Source: Dromiciops gliroides
Taxonomy: Eukaryota > Chordata > Mammalia > Microbiotheria > Microbiotheriidae
Reading direction: 5' to 3'
Assembly: GCF_019393635.1 (NCBI RefSeq)
Contig: NC_057867.1
Coordinates: 71,799,492 to 71,863,491 of the forward strand
Length of the DNA stretch: 64,000 bases
The notes beneath the pieces are model-generated. The model was not told the DNA's origin. It made no database searches and saw only the letters and a program-made list of their open reading frames with translations. This document shows positions 22,930-33,084 of the stretch, piece after piece (positions within the stretch are counted from its first letter, which is position 1; the number at the start of each line of letters is the position of its first letter). The position numbers were made by a program, and so were the translations under genes.

Positions 22930-23150
22930 GTGTCTATTATGCACTGCACTAAGGCCTTTTACAAATATCATGATCCTCACAAAAACCCTTGGAGATAAGT
23001 ATTACTAATATCCCCATTTTACAATTGAGGAAACTGAGACAGAGGTTAAGTAACTTGCCCCAGGTGATACAACTAGTGTTTGAGGATGGATTTGAATTCA
23101 GGTCTTCCTGATTCCAGGCCCAGTGCTTTAGCCATTCCTCTACCTGTTTA
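22930..23150 (-). mobile_element. MIR-type SINE
   Basis: 'ttttacaattgaggaaactg', 'taacttgccccaggtgatac', 'ttgaattcaggtcttcctga', 'gccattcctctacctg'. Near full-length reverse-complement CORE-SINE. Confidence 0.7.
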
Positions 23151-23444
23151 CCTAGCAAACTAACCTAGCTAAAGTAGCAAGGTATCCTGAGGGATGGAAA
23201 AGAGGCAGCATGTGTCATGTGAGTCCAACTATTGGCATCACCTCAACTACCACATCCCTTTATACCATGGTGGGGACAGCCAAAGATAAAGTCCCACAGC
23301 TCCAGGGGGAAAACCCTAGGATAATCTGGCAACTTCTTCAGCAGGTGCTGAAGTCCCTTCTTGCTTTAGCAGCCAAGGCTGAGAAACCCAGAAAAAAGGG
23401 TCTTGTCCTCGAAGTTCATGATAGTGTCATATCAGCCTGAGAGC

Positions 23445-24990
23445 GGACAAGCATTCATTAAGTGCTTACTAAGCCAGGTGTCTTACTGAGCTGTGGTTAC
23501 AAAGAAAGGCAAAAACAGAGGCTTGTCCTGCTTCTGGTCTAATAGACAAGACAGCAAGCAAAACCCCATGCAGAGAAGATATCTACAGTGTAAACAGAAG
23601 GTAATCTTAGAGTGAAGGCATGGCAGTAGTGGAGGAGACTGGAGAATGGGAAGGACCTCCAGAGCAAAGTGAAGTTTCACTTGAATCTTGAAGGGAGCTG
23701 GAATGTAGTTGTTAGGAGGGAGGGCATTTCATGTATGGGGAATAGCCAGGGGAAAAAACAGAGAGTCGGGAGATTGAAAGTCTTGCATGAGGAGCAACAA
23801 AAAAAAATGTGTCGCTAAATCATAGCATGTGGAGGGGAGGAAAGTAGAAGACTAGAAAAGTAGGAAGCATCCAGGTTGTGAATGGCTTTATATACCAAAC
23901 AAAAGACTTTATATTTGATCCTGGAGGTAACAGGGAGCCACTGCTGTTTATTGAGCAGGGCAGGTGAAATGGTCAGACTGACCCCTTAGGAAAATCACTT
24001 TGGCAGCTGGATGGGGGCGGGCAAACTGGAGTACGGAGAGACTTGATGCCAGGAGATCAACCCAAAGGCTATTATAATAGTCTAGAAGTGGGGCAGGGTG
24101 GTGGCAACAGCATCAGAGGCAAGAGGGAAACATGAGAGAGATTCCATGAAGAAAAAAAACTAAAAGACATGGCAACAGATCTCACAGATGTTAGGAGAGT
24201 ACAAGTGAGGGTTCAAGGATGACACCAAGTTTGCAAGCGCAGGTGACTGGGAGGATGGTGTCACCCTCAACAATAATAGGGAGGGGCAGTGGATAGAGCA
24301 CCAGCCCTGGAGTCCAGAGGACCTGACATCAAATATGGCCTCACTAACTTGCTTTGTGACCCTGGGCAAGTTACTTCACCCCAATTTCCTTTAAAAAATA
24401 CAATAATAGGAAAGTTCTGAAGAGGGGAAGAAAGCTAAAAAGTACTATTTTGGACATGTTATGTTTGAAATGTCTATGGATGGTGAAACAAGGATGGAAG
24501 TCGGGAGAGAGGTTAGAATTGGATACGTAGAACTGAGAACAGCATTTTTATTTGCATAAAAGGGGTGCTTTGCCATCTCCTTGTCAAACTCATTTTACAG
24601 ATGAGGAAACTGATGCAAATAGGGTTAAGTGAGTTGCTCAAGGTCTGTGCAAAGGTGATGATTAAAGCCAAGGTTACCTGGCAAGACAGTATACAGAGAA
24701 ATGAAGACAAGGCCTGGGAAAGAGCCCAGGTGACCACTCCTGTTTAGTGGACAAGACCTGAAAGAAGATCCAGAAAAGGAAACAGAGAAAGACTAAGACA
24801 GGTAGGAGAAACAGGAGCGAACTGTGTCTCAAAAGCCCAGAGAGAAGAAAAAACCAAGAAGAGGGACTGACAATGTCAAAGGCTGCACAGAGGTTAAAGG
24901 TTTGGGAGAAGGTCTTTAGATTTGGTGGTTAAAAGATCAATTGTAACTTTGGAGAGAGGAGGTTTGGTTGAATAATGAGGGACATCAGTC
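23445..24990 (-). mobile_element. Long LINE-2 with SINE and MIR-like insertions
   Basis: About 1.4 kb of L2 on the minus strand: 3' end at 'attcattaagtgcttacta', then 'gaagggagctggaatgtag', 'tttatatttgatcctggagg', 'gggagccactgctgtttattg', 'ggctattataatagtc', 'aggatggtgtcaccctcaac', and, beyond the insertions, 'aggtaggagaaacaggagc' and 'aatgtcaaaggctgcacag' (ORF2 RT region). Broken by the SINE 24281-24400 and a MIR-like piece at 24570-24700. Frames destroyed. Confidence 0.85.
24281..24400 (+). mobile_element. tRNA-derived SINE, 5'-truncated, 10-bp TSD
   Basis: Lacks the first bases (starts GAGGGGCAGTGGATAGAGC). TSD CAATAATAGG at 24271-24280 and 24401-24410. Diverged B box (CATCAAATATGG). Confidence 0.9.
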
Positions 24991-25094
24991 AGACCAGATA
25001 GGGTTCAACATCAGAAACCGATACTGTTCTATCACTGGAGATGGCATGAAGAAAGACACTTTGGTGCTAATTCCAGTTGACTGGCTGCTGAAAC

Positions 25095-25235
25095 TCCCTA
25101 TATGTGTAGTCTGTCTCAACTGGAATGTCAATCACCATGAGCTCCTTGAGAGCAGAGACTATCTGGCTTTTCCGTTTCGTTCTCCAATGCTTTGCACATA
25201 GTAAGAGCTTAATAAATGTGCACTCTCATCCAGAG
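25095..25235 (+). mobile_element. LINE-2 3' end
   Basis: 'atgagctccttgagagcag', 'ctccaatgctttgcacatag', 'gagcttaataaatgtgc' is the plus-strand L2 terminus. It faces the minus-strand L2 at 23445-24990. Confidence 0.8.
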
Positions 25236-25317
25236 CTCCTCTGGTCCCAAAGATAGTACTTTGCATGTATCATACTTCTTACTAAATCAATAAATCTCAT
25301 TTGGACTGTTTTTAATA

Positions 25318-25738
25318 AAAGGAAGGAAAGACTTGTATGAACTGAAGTTTAGTGAACCGAGCAGAACCAAGAGAACATTGTGCACAGAGATAGCAGTATT
25401 GTCTGATAAAGAACCGTGAATGACTTAACTATTCTCAACAATACAATGATCCAAGACAATCCCAAAGGACTATTGATGAAACATACTATCCACCTCCAAA
25501 GAAAGAACTGGTATTGATGGAACAGACTGAAGCATGCTATTTTTCACTTTTCTTTTTCTTCTTTTATTCAAGTTTTCTTATACACAATGACTAACATGGA
25601 AATGTTTTACATAATTGTACATGTACAACCCATATCTGATTGCTTACTGCCTCAGGGAGGAGGGAGGAGAGGGAGGGAAGAAGGGATAAAAATTGGAACC
25701 CCAAACTATAAATAAAAATGTGTATTACTTTAAAAAAA
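25318..25738 (+). mobile_element. LINE-1 3' end
   Basis: 'gagcagaaccaagagaacat', 'acaatgatccaagacaatcc', 'atccacctccaaagaaagaac', 'acatggaaatgttttacat', and the terminal AAATAAAAATG. 5'-truncated. Confidence 0.88.
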
Positions 25739-25744
25739 TAAAAA

Positions 25745-26570
25745 GACAAATGAATTATGGCTTGGTTTAGAAAAGCATTATGTACATCTCTTATTATCAT
25801 TATTGAAGCACTGATTCCTTGTTCTTCTTCCAACCCCTTAAGGTGCATGTTTCCTTTGCCCTTTTTTCTTTTCACTCTCTTAGGACATATCAATTACTCT
25901 CAAGGTTTCAGTTACCACCTCTTTGCCTATTCTTTCATGTGAGCTCTAGGCTACCTCTGCAACTGCCTATAAGGCATCTCTACCTAAAGATCCCAACAGT
26001 GGGGGCAGCTAGGTGATGCTACAGTGGATAGAGCACTGGCCCTGAAGTTGGGAGAACCTGAGTTCAAATCTTGCCTCAGACCCTTACTAGCTGGGTGACC
26101 CTGGGCAAGTCACTTAACCCCAATTGCTTTAAACATCCAGGGTCATCTCCAGCCATCCTGATATATACCTTGCTACTGGACCCAGATGGCTCTGGAGGAA
26201 AAAGTGAGGTTGATGACCTTGCACAGCCCTTCCTTCCTTAAACCTCACTTAAACCCAATTCACTGCAAGTCATGACATCACCCCAATGTCACAGTCCTCT
26301 TGGGGACAAACAACAATAATTCCAAAGGCATCTCAAACACAAGTTTCCCCAAATAGAGCTCCTCTTTCTGGTCTTTGCTACTTGTTTTCCATGATGCCTT
26401 CTACCCAATTTTCCCTGTTCAAAACCTTCCAACTATCTTTGACACTTCCCTTGCCAATACCTCTCATAGCCAATCGAAGCCCCGTGATATGCCAGGTCTA
26501 TTTGATCCTATCTCTAATCTCTGTAATCCATTCCCTGCTCCCAGCCCCAAATTCCCACTACCATCATGTT
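25745..26570 (+). mobile_element. LINE-2 ORF2 region split by a SINE
   Basis: 'caattactctcaaggtttcag', 'ttaccacctctttgcctat' (L2 'NYHLYADD' coding DNA), then after the SINE 'ggcatctcaaacacaagttt' and 'acacttcccttgccaatacc'. Frame broken. Confidence 0.7.
26001..26318 (+). mobile_element. Long SINE variant with a different 3' unit
   Basis: Same tRNA-derived head (GGGGGCAGCTAGGTGATG, B box GTTCAAATC), but after 'ccccaattgcttt' it has an extra ~180 bp: 'ccagatggctctggaggaa', 'agtcatgacatcacccc', ending GGACAAACAACAATAA. The tail is neither poly(A) nor the RTE unit, so another LINE partner is likely. It is the only copy of this type in the window. Confidence 0.75.
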
Positions 26571-26599
26571 AGGACTGGTAATCATCATTATCTCCCTGA

Positions 26600-26795
26600 T
26601 AATATCTTCCTAGAATCTATAGATGGCAGGGAGCTTTACAATCATGTATTCCAAACCCCACATTTTACAGGGGAGGAAACTGAGGCTCACAAAGGGATAG
26701 CAATTTGCCCAAGGTCACACAGACAGTAAGGAGCAAAGCCAGAATTCAACACCAACCCCAGACTCATTCTACTATACCCCACTGCCTCTCCAGTT
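26600..26795 (-). mobile_element. MIR-like SINE
   Basis: 'cattttacaggggaggaaac', 'tttgcccaaggtcacacag', 'agccagaattcaacacc'. Reverse-complement ancient SINE. Confidence 0.65.
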
Positions 26796-27059
26796 TTCAA
26801 GGCCTTTCTTCCAACTTTTCCTCCTTAAATAGACTTGGCAAGGAATCCATGACCTTTAAGTTGGACATAAAAGAAAGAGGGGCTTAGCACACCAGAGAAC
26901 CAGTGAGGTTCCAGTAAGAACCAGTAAAGAGTGTGCCCTGCACCTTGATAAAGAGGTGGTAAATTACAGGTACAGAATGATATGCACTGTCAGAACTGTA
27001 CATTTGTTTTAATTGCCTGCAAATAAGTATACTGCTGTAAAATGTGAAAGTCGAACTAG

Positions 27060-27135
27060 GTGATGTGTCTTAATAATCACCTAGTTCAATTCTCACATTT
27101 TACAGATAAGAAAAGTGAGACCCAGAGCAGCAGTA
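27060..27135 (-). mobile_element. MIR-like SINE fragment
   Basis: 'aatcacctagttcaattctc' followed by 'ttacagataagaaaagtgag'. Confidence 0.45.
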
Positions 27136-28640
27136 TACTTATTTGGAGGGTCATTGTCTCATGGGACTTTTTTTTGAAAAAAGCAAAATCATTACTTTAT
27201 ATTAATATTTGTTTGATTGCATTATGCCAATATAAAATGACTCCCCCACTTGAGCCTGTTATGTCTCCCAAAGAAAGGTACGTTTAGATTGGATATTAGG
27301 GAAAACGTACCAATGGTGAGATCTATTAGACTGTGAAATTGCCTCTCACTGCAAGCAATAGCAACTTGGTCTGGGTCATTTACAAGGGGCCACACAAAAC
27401 ACTAGAAAATGAGCTGGCTGGGAGAAAAACATCATTAGCAACTGGGCTATGACCTTCTCCGTTTTTCTGTTTCTCATTTTCATGATCCTCCACTGTGATG
27501 GCCGTTTCTTTCTGGGGAAAGTTGTTCATTTCCTGGGAGATGGCGCACTATTTCTTCAAAAAGGAACCCGTTTGCTCCTATCTTCTTCATTATTCATAGG
27601 AGCTTCCCATTAGACTAGGTGGTTGGCTGAGCCCCACCCAGATGCCAATTGGCAGCCTGGCCACTCTCTCACCCTTCTTGATGAACCCTGTCGCAGACAA
27701 CACAGCCATCTGGCAGCGAGGAGAGAAACCGCGTAAAAATGAGATATGCGTGTGGAAATACAATAGTGATGAATGAACCCCTGAAAGCTTAGATGAAAGT
27801 AAAGCAGAACAGACAGGTAAATCATTCTGATACTTGTGTTAGTGCTGAAATTATGTTCTTCTACTTTCTATTTTTTTCTGCTGACAGCAGGGGCAGGTGA
27901 CAAAAAATACTTTCAATTTTGCTGCTGACAATAATACTGGGCCAGGGGAAGCAGGTTCAGTTGTGTTGCTGAGAAAGCAACCTGCCCTTGGGGAGGAAAG
28001 GGAAGGATGCTACAAGATTGGCCCATTTACAGTAGAATCCGTGGGCTGTGTTTAAATGAGGAAAAGATGGTTTCAGGAGGAAATTTTAAAATAAACAACC
28101 CTGGACCCCTAAAATATGCAAAAGATGGTTAACATAGGCTTCAAATCCCTTTGTTTTATTATCTTTTCAGTAGCTGTCTCCCTCTTTCCCCTAATATTTT
28201 CCTCTACACTGCGTTTTGGATGGGAATTATCTTACCATACCCAGTAGGCTTCATTCATCTTTGAGAGTCTCACCTCCATTTACTAAAGAACAGCGACTTG
28301 CTCCCCACCTAGTTACCCAGCAATGAGAAGCTAAAGCAAAGAGGAATGGAAATGTGCAGACATCCATCCCTTCCAGTGTTTCAATCGAATACTCTTATCC
28401 CAGTAGCACCTGCTCCAACAAACTCACTAGTCACAATTCAAAATGGTGGACACTTTGAAATATGACTTTACCTATTTGGCCCACAGACACAGTAGGTGAA
28501 CTCAGATGTCATCTGGTACATAAAGGAACATAATTCCTGCCATCCAGTAGAGACAACAAGTGGTCTTCTAGCCTTGACACAAAGACTTTCAGGGAAGGGA
28601 AAAGTCCTTAGCATCTGAGAAAGCCCAGTGTACTTGTGTG
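27136..28640. other. Repeat-poor block, possible conserved noncoding DNA
   Basis: About 1.5 kb with no recognised repeat and more even base composition than its surroundings. There is a donor-like CAG|GTAAAT near 27815 and an acceptor-like pyrimidine stretch ending in CAG near 27890, but no exon with protein similarity. The longest frame is 71-75 codons. Confidence 0.35.
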
Positions 28641-29015
28641 CCGATCTAATTAACTAGAAGTTTTTCCCCACCTCAAGCCTAAATCTGCCCCTGTGAGAAG
28701 TCTACCCACTGCTTCTAGAGCTTGCCTTATATTGTAACTCCTCTTCTCCAAGAAGTTATACAAATCCTTGAACATGAATCCTGTCACATCTCCCTCGACT
28801 CTTCTTTTATACAGTTTAAACCCAGCCATTTCCTTCAACTAACCCTCGCACAGCATCATCTTCAGGCCTTTTCCAAGAGGAGGTGCCTTTCTTTGACTAT
28901 TCTGTGGCTTATCAATGGCCTTCCCAAATGTAGGGGCCAGCACAGAACACAAGACGATAGCTGTGGTCTGATCCACAGCACAACTGTCACCTCCCTAACC
29001 TTAGATCATGCCTAT
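28640..29015 (-). mobile_element. CR1/L3 LINE
   Basis: Reverse-complement L3: 'tcaagcctaaatctgccc', 'tctacccactgcttctag', 'catttccttcaactaaccc', 'cttatcaatggccttccc', 'cacagaacacaagacgatag', 'gtggtctgatccacagc'. This is the ORF2 C-terminal and 3' UTR part. The plus frame 28722-29120 is antisense to it. Confidence 0.75.
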
Positions 29016-29254
29016 TCTTTTAAATTATTTTTTTTTCTGGTCAATGAAAATTTGCCTTCTCTCCCTCCTCAGCGGACATTGGAGGTTGGTTATTCTTCTG
29101 CAGGCTTCCCACGTGTCTAGAAGCCTCTAGACTGAGGCCCTGCCTACTCAATTCCTGGAGTCAGAGCCACACAAATACCGCTTGCTTCTGAACTTTCCCC
29201 TTGCCCAGCACACAGCCAAGGTTGTAATGGAAAAATAAAATATATAAATGAAAA

Positions 29255-29830
29255 AATAGCAAAGTGCCTGGTGCTTAATAAATGTTTAAAAACCCTGGGA
29301 ATACCAAAAGTAAAAGACAGTCCCTGCTTCTGAAGACCTGAAAATTTAAAGGGGGAGACAACATATAATCAACTATGTACGAACAAGCTCTGTATGGGAT
29401 TAAATAGGAAATAATCAACAGAGCAAGGGCATTAGAATTCAGAGAGATCAGAAAAGGCTTCCTATAGAAGGTAAGATTTTATCTGGGACTTGAAGGAAGT
29501 CTGGGAAGTTGAGAGGCAAAGATGAGGAGGGAGAGCATTCCAGGCATTCAAGAGGAACAGCAAACAATTTCATTGGATCAAAGAGTATGTGGACAAGGGT
29601 AGGGGGCAGGTTAGGAAAGGCTTTGAAAGCCCAACAGAGGATTTTGTATTTGATCTTGGAGGTAATAGGGAGCACCACTGGAGTTTACTGAGTAGGGAGA
29701 CAACACAGAAATACACTCTAGGAAAATCACTGACAAAGTGGAGAAGGGAATGGGGTAGGGAGAGACTTGTGGGAGTAGCCATATTATATCTGGGAAGGAT
29801 GTTTGGCACTCAGGAGAATTTAGGTTCAGT
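29255..29830 (-). mobile_element. LINE-2 3' half
   Basis: 'gtgcctggtgcttaataaatg' in part, 'ccaaaagtaaaagacagtcc', 'gacttgaaggaagtctggg', 'ggagagcattccaggcattc', 'ttgtatttgatcttggagg', 'ggagtttactgagtaggg'. Good collinearity with the L2 3' UTR and ORF2 end on the minus strand. Confidence 0.85.
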
Positions 29831-29859
29831 GGGAGGTAAAGAACCTTTATTGAGAGTCA

Positions 29860-30118
29860 CTGTAGTATAATGGAGAGTGCACTGAACTTGGAATAAGACC
29901 CAGTTGTGAGTTACTGTTCTGCCATTTTCTAATTACAGGGTCTTGGGCAAAGTCCTTTGGCATTTCTGAGCCTTTATTTCCTCCTCTTTAAGATGAAGAT
30001 GATAATTCCACCTCCTACAAGAAACTTACCTACCAATGTACTACCTACCCCACAGGGTGACCAGGAAAAAATGCTCTGTAAGCCATAAAGCATTATGTAA
30101 ATATTAGTTATTATTGGG
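29860..30118 (+). mobile_element. MIR/THER-type SINE with tRNA head
   Basis: 'gtagtataatggagagtgc', 'acccagttgtgagttactg', 'gtcttgggcaaagtcctt', 'ccccacagggtgaccagg', 'gcattatgtaaatattagttatt'. Complete but old. Confidence 0.7.
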
Positions 30119-30836
30119 TTAAATAACTTCAATTGGTCATGGTTTGACTAGTTTCCTCAGACCTTAATACTGAATGAGACACCTGACTGCTCACCAGAAC
30201 TCATATACTCTCTGACCAGCCCTAAGTATTTCTTAAACCTATAAGTGGGACTTTGGGGCTCCACTGCAGTCCACAGCAGTGGCAGGCACATGTGCCTACC
30301 CCAAACCCCCCAACCGGGTGACAGGAATCCAAAGGCAATGGAGAATTGAGAATGAAATGTCTAGGTTAAAGGGTCATAGAGGACCACTGGAGCTTAGAAC
30401 AGACCATGTGAGAGGAATGAAGAGACACACCTGGATTGGGTTACCTGAAGCTAGGCAGTGCAAAGCTCAGTGTGTCCTTTAACATGCTGAGAAACATGGA
30501 ACTAAGGAAGAGGAGTATACTGAGACCATCAGTTTTATGCAGACCCACCATATGCTAAGGCAATAAGAGAACAGAGAGATCCAAGAGGAGACTGCAAATG
30601 TCAGAGTACTCAATTCCATTCATGAATTCAGGGACCTCATATTAATGCTCTGAGTTTGCAGCATTGTGAGTAAAACCTCTAGGAAGGTTAAGTGCAACTC
30701 AGCAGGAAGGTTCTATTCCCCCAGCTGTTTTTGTTAGTGACTCAGACACTGAGTCTCTCTCTGTTCTTTACTGCCTTCAATAATACTCTTCTATGTTTAA
30801 TGCTTTTGTTAGCCTTGGTGCTTACAGATGACTACT
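30119..30836. other. No assignable feature
   Basis: Unassigned sequence. No motif in the 67-codon plus frame at 30279-30482. Confidence 0.5.
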
Positions 30837-30853
30837 AAAGAGATACGAACCAG

Positions 30854-31003
30854 GGGACAGCTAGGTAGCACAGTAGATAAAGCACCGGCCCTGGATCAGG
30901 TGGACCTGAGTTCAAATCCGACCTCAAACACTTGATACTTACTAGCCGTGTGACCCTGGGCAAGTCACTTAACCCTCACTGACCCCCCCTCCACTCCCCC
31001 CAA
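30854..31003 (+). mobile_element. tRNA-derived SINE (subfamily B) with 17-bp TSD
   Basis: TSD AAAGAGATACGAACCAG at 30837-30853 and one-mismatch copy at 31004-31020. The tail is C-rich (CCCCCCCTCCACTCCCCCC) and has little poly(A). Confidence 0.95.
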
Positions 31004-31020
31004 AAAGAGATATGAACCAG

Positions 31021-32854
31021 TTCTCATATGTCCAGGAGGAATTCTGGGTGGAGATAAAATCATCCACAGAGCTTCTTATTAAAAAGAAGTCCCTAAGATG
31101 GAACCCATTCCATCTGAGAACAGGGCCTGACACTTGAATCACTAAAATTACAAGATCCTCACAATCTGCCATATTCATAAGCATCTCGATAATTGCCTGC
31201 ATCAATAATACATTGATGCAATATGACTTATCAATGTGGGTACTACTTGTGTTAATGGTTCACAGTCCTTCTGTGCCTACATCTGGTCTTCATCAGCTTC
31301 TGTGGTTGGAACATTTCTCACTTTGCAGGCAACCTCAGTATAGTCCTTTCCAAATGAGCTAGACCAGTGCTTGCTTAGACTACATTCTGCTGCTGAATCC
31401 GTACTCAAAGTCCTTCTAGCTCCCAAAGATCTCACAGAGTTTACTCTTCCAACAAAGCATTTGGAATCTAAAGTGGCTTCCACGCCACCAGGAAGCACTG
31501 GAATAAAGGTGTTTATAAATAGGCACGCAAATATCTATTTTATTCTACTTGCTTCTTATCAAAGGTATACAAGCGATTTTTCTTAGATCTGTGACTTTTT
31601 GTTTCCATGAGAAAAGGTCTCAACTGATATTCACATCTTCAGCTCATTAGAGTATTCTATTCAAAATTTTCTCCTTTTGTTTTTTTTTTTTTGGAGTACT
31701 GCATAAAATCAAGAGAATCTCTGAGAGCCACAATATAGCCAAATAAACTAATCACACAAAGAACAACCAGTCTGTGGAATTTTGCAGGCAGTATGATAAC
31801 CTAATTTCTAACAGTTCAATAATTTCTTGCATAACATTTATGCAACCAACTCATTTTACAGTTCAGTAATTTCTGAGTTTATTAAAATAGACCTTGTCTG
31901 AATGCATTGGGTGAAATTGGTGTATACTCTAAAAATATACCATGTCAGCTTATGTAAATGTTAACCTCTTTGGCGAAAGTGGTATTTATACATTTCTTTA
32001 CTTGTTAAATCTAAAGAATCAAAATTAGATTTTCTAAGACCAAAAAATAAAGATGGTTATTTACAGTTGAACATTTCTGATCAGTAACAATTACACCTCT
32101 CCAAATGTCTGCTCAAATGCCTTGTCACTGAATGGAGACGACCCTGAAATCTCAGATATTATGTGAATGGAGCACAAACTGTGAGAGATTTAGCCAAACC
32201 AGATAGACTGAGTGTACAGTCCTAGTGATGGCCTGTATTTGCTGTCCACAAATTAGTCTGACTGTGGAGAGTCTCATCCCCGGCAAGCTGGGGAGAGCAT
32301 AAACGAGAGCATAAATTATTTTGTCATAGCAAACCATGAAACACATAACAGCACAAAATGGTCTTTGGGGCCAAGGTAGCCCCCTTCTGCCTTGGCAGTG
32401 ATAGTGGAAGGAGGCAAAATGAAGGCAAAACACATTAAATGAGAGTCACCATTTTTAGGCTATCTACAAACACCAATAGAACTCTTGGTACTAGTGCAAA
32501 TATGAGTTCTCTGGCCCAGTGACCAACAAAGCGACACTTCACTACAAGAACTTAACCTTACAGACATAAACACAGAAGACAAAGATGCTGCAACTAAATG
32601 GAAGGATGGATCACAGGTTCTCCTTGGGGTGAGGAATTAAAGAGACTGTAGAATTAGTTTTAGTATATGGCTGAAGGCAAGGGATACCATTTCATAGACA
32701 GTCATCTCACTCTTGATGAATGCTTGCAAAGGAATGATGAAGGTAACAGTAGCTTATACTCCAACATCAGTTGCAGAGGAGGAAGTAGCAAAGAAATTCT
32801 GTGAAGAAATGAAGAGGTCCTATCCTCTGAAACATGTTTTTTAACTTCTTGGGA
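31021..32854. other. Repeat-poor block, possible conserved noncoding DNA
   Basis: About 1.8 kb without a recognised mobile element. A 73-codon minus frame at 31277-31498 (MLPGGVEATLDSKC...TTEADEDQM) has a protein-like composition but no family I know. 32150-32460 has the even composition seen in conserved noncoding elements. Confidence 0.35.
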
Positions 32855-33068
32855 AGAGCCGAGTTCAAATCCAGCCTCAGAAACTTACTAGTTGTGCGAC
32901 CCTAGGCAAGTCACTTAACTTCTAAGCCTCAGTTTCCTCTTCTGTAAAAAGAAGATAAAATAGCACCTTTCTCACAGAATTTTTGTGAGGACTGAATGAG
33001 ATAACATATAAAGTGCTTTGTAAACTTTAAGGCACCATATAATTGCTAGCTGTTATGATGATTATGAT
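32855..33068 (+). mobile_element. CORE-SINE (MIR/MAR type)
   Basis: 'gagttcaaatccagcctcag', 'cttactagttgtgcgaccc', 'ctcagtttcctcttctgtaa', 'gactgaatgagataacata', 'gtgctttgtaaactttaag'. It has the longer MIR-style tail. Confidence 0.8.
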
Positions 33069-33084
33069 TAATATGTGAATTTGT

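Noticed and set aside
28722-29120. 132-codon plus frame
   Set aside because: Antisense to a CR1/L3 element.
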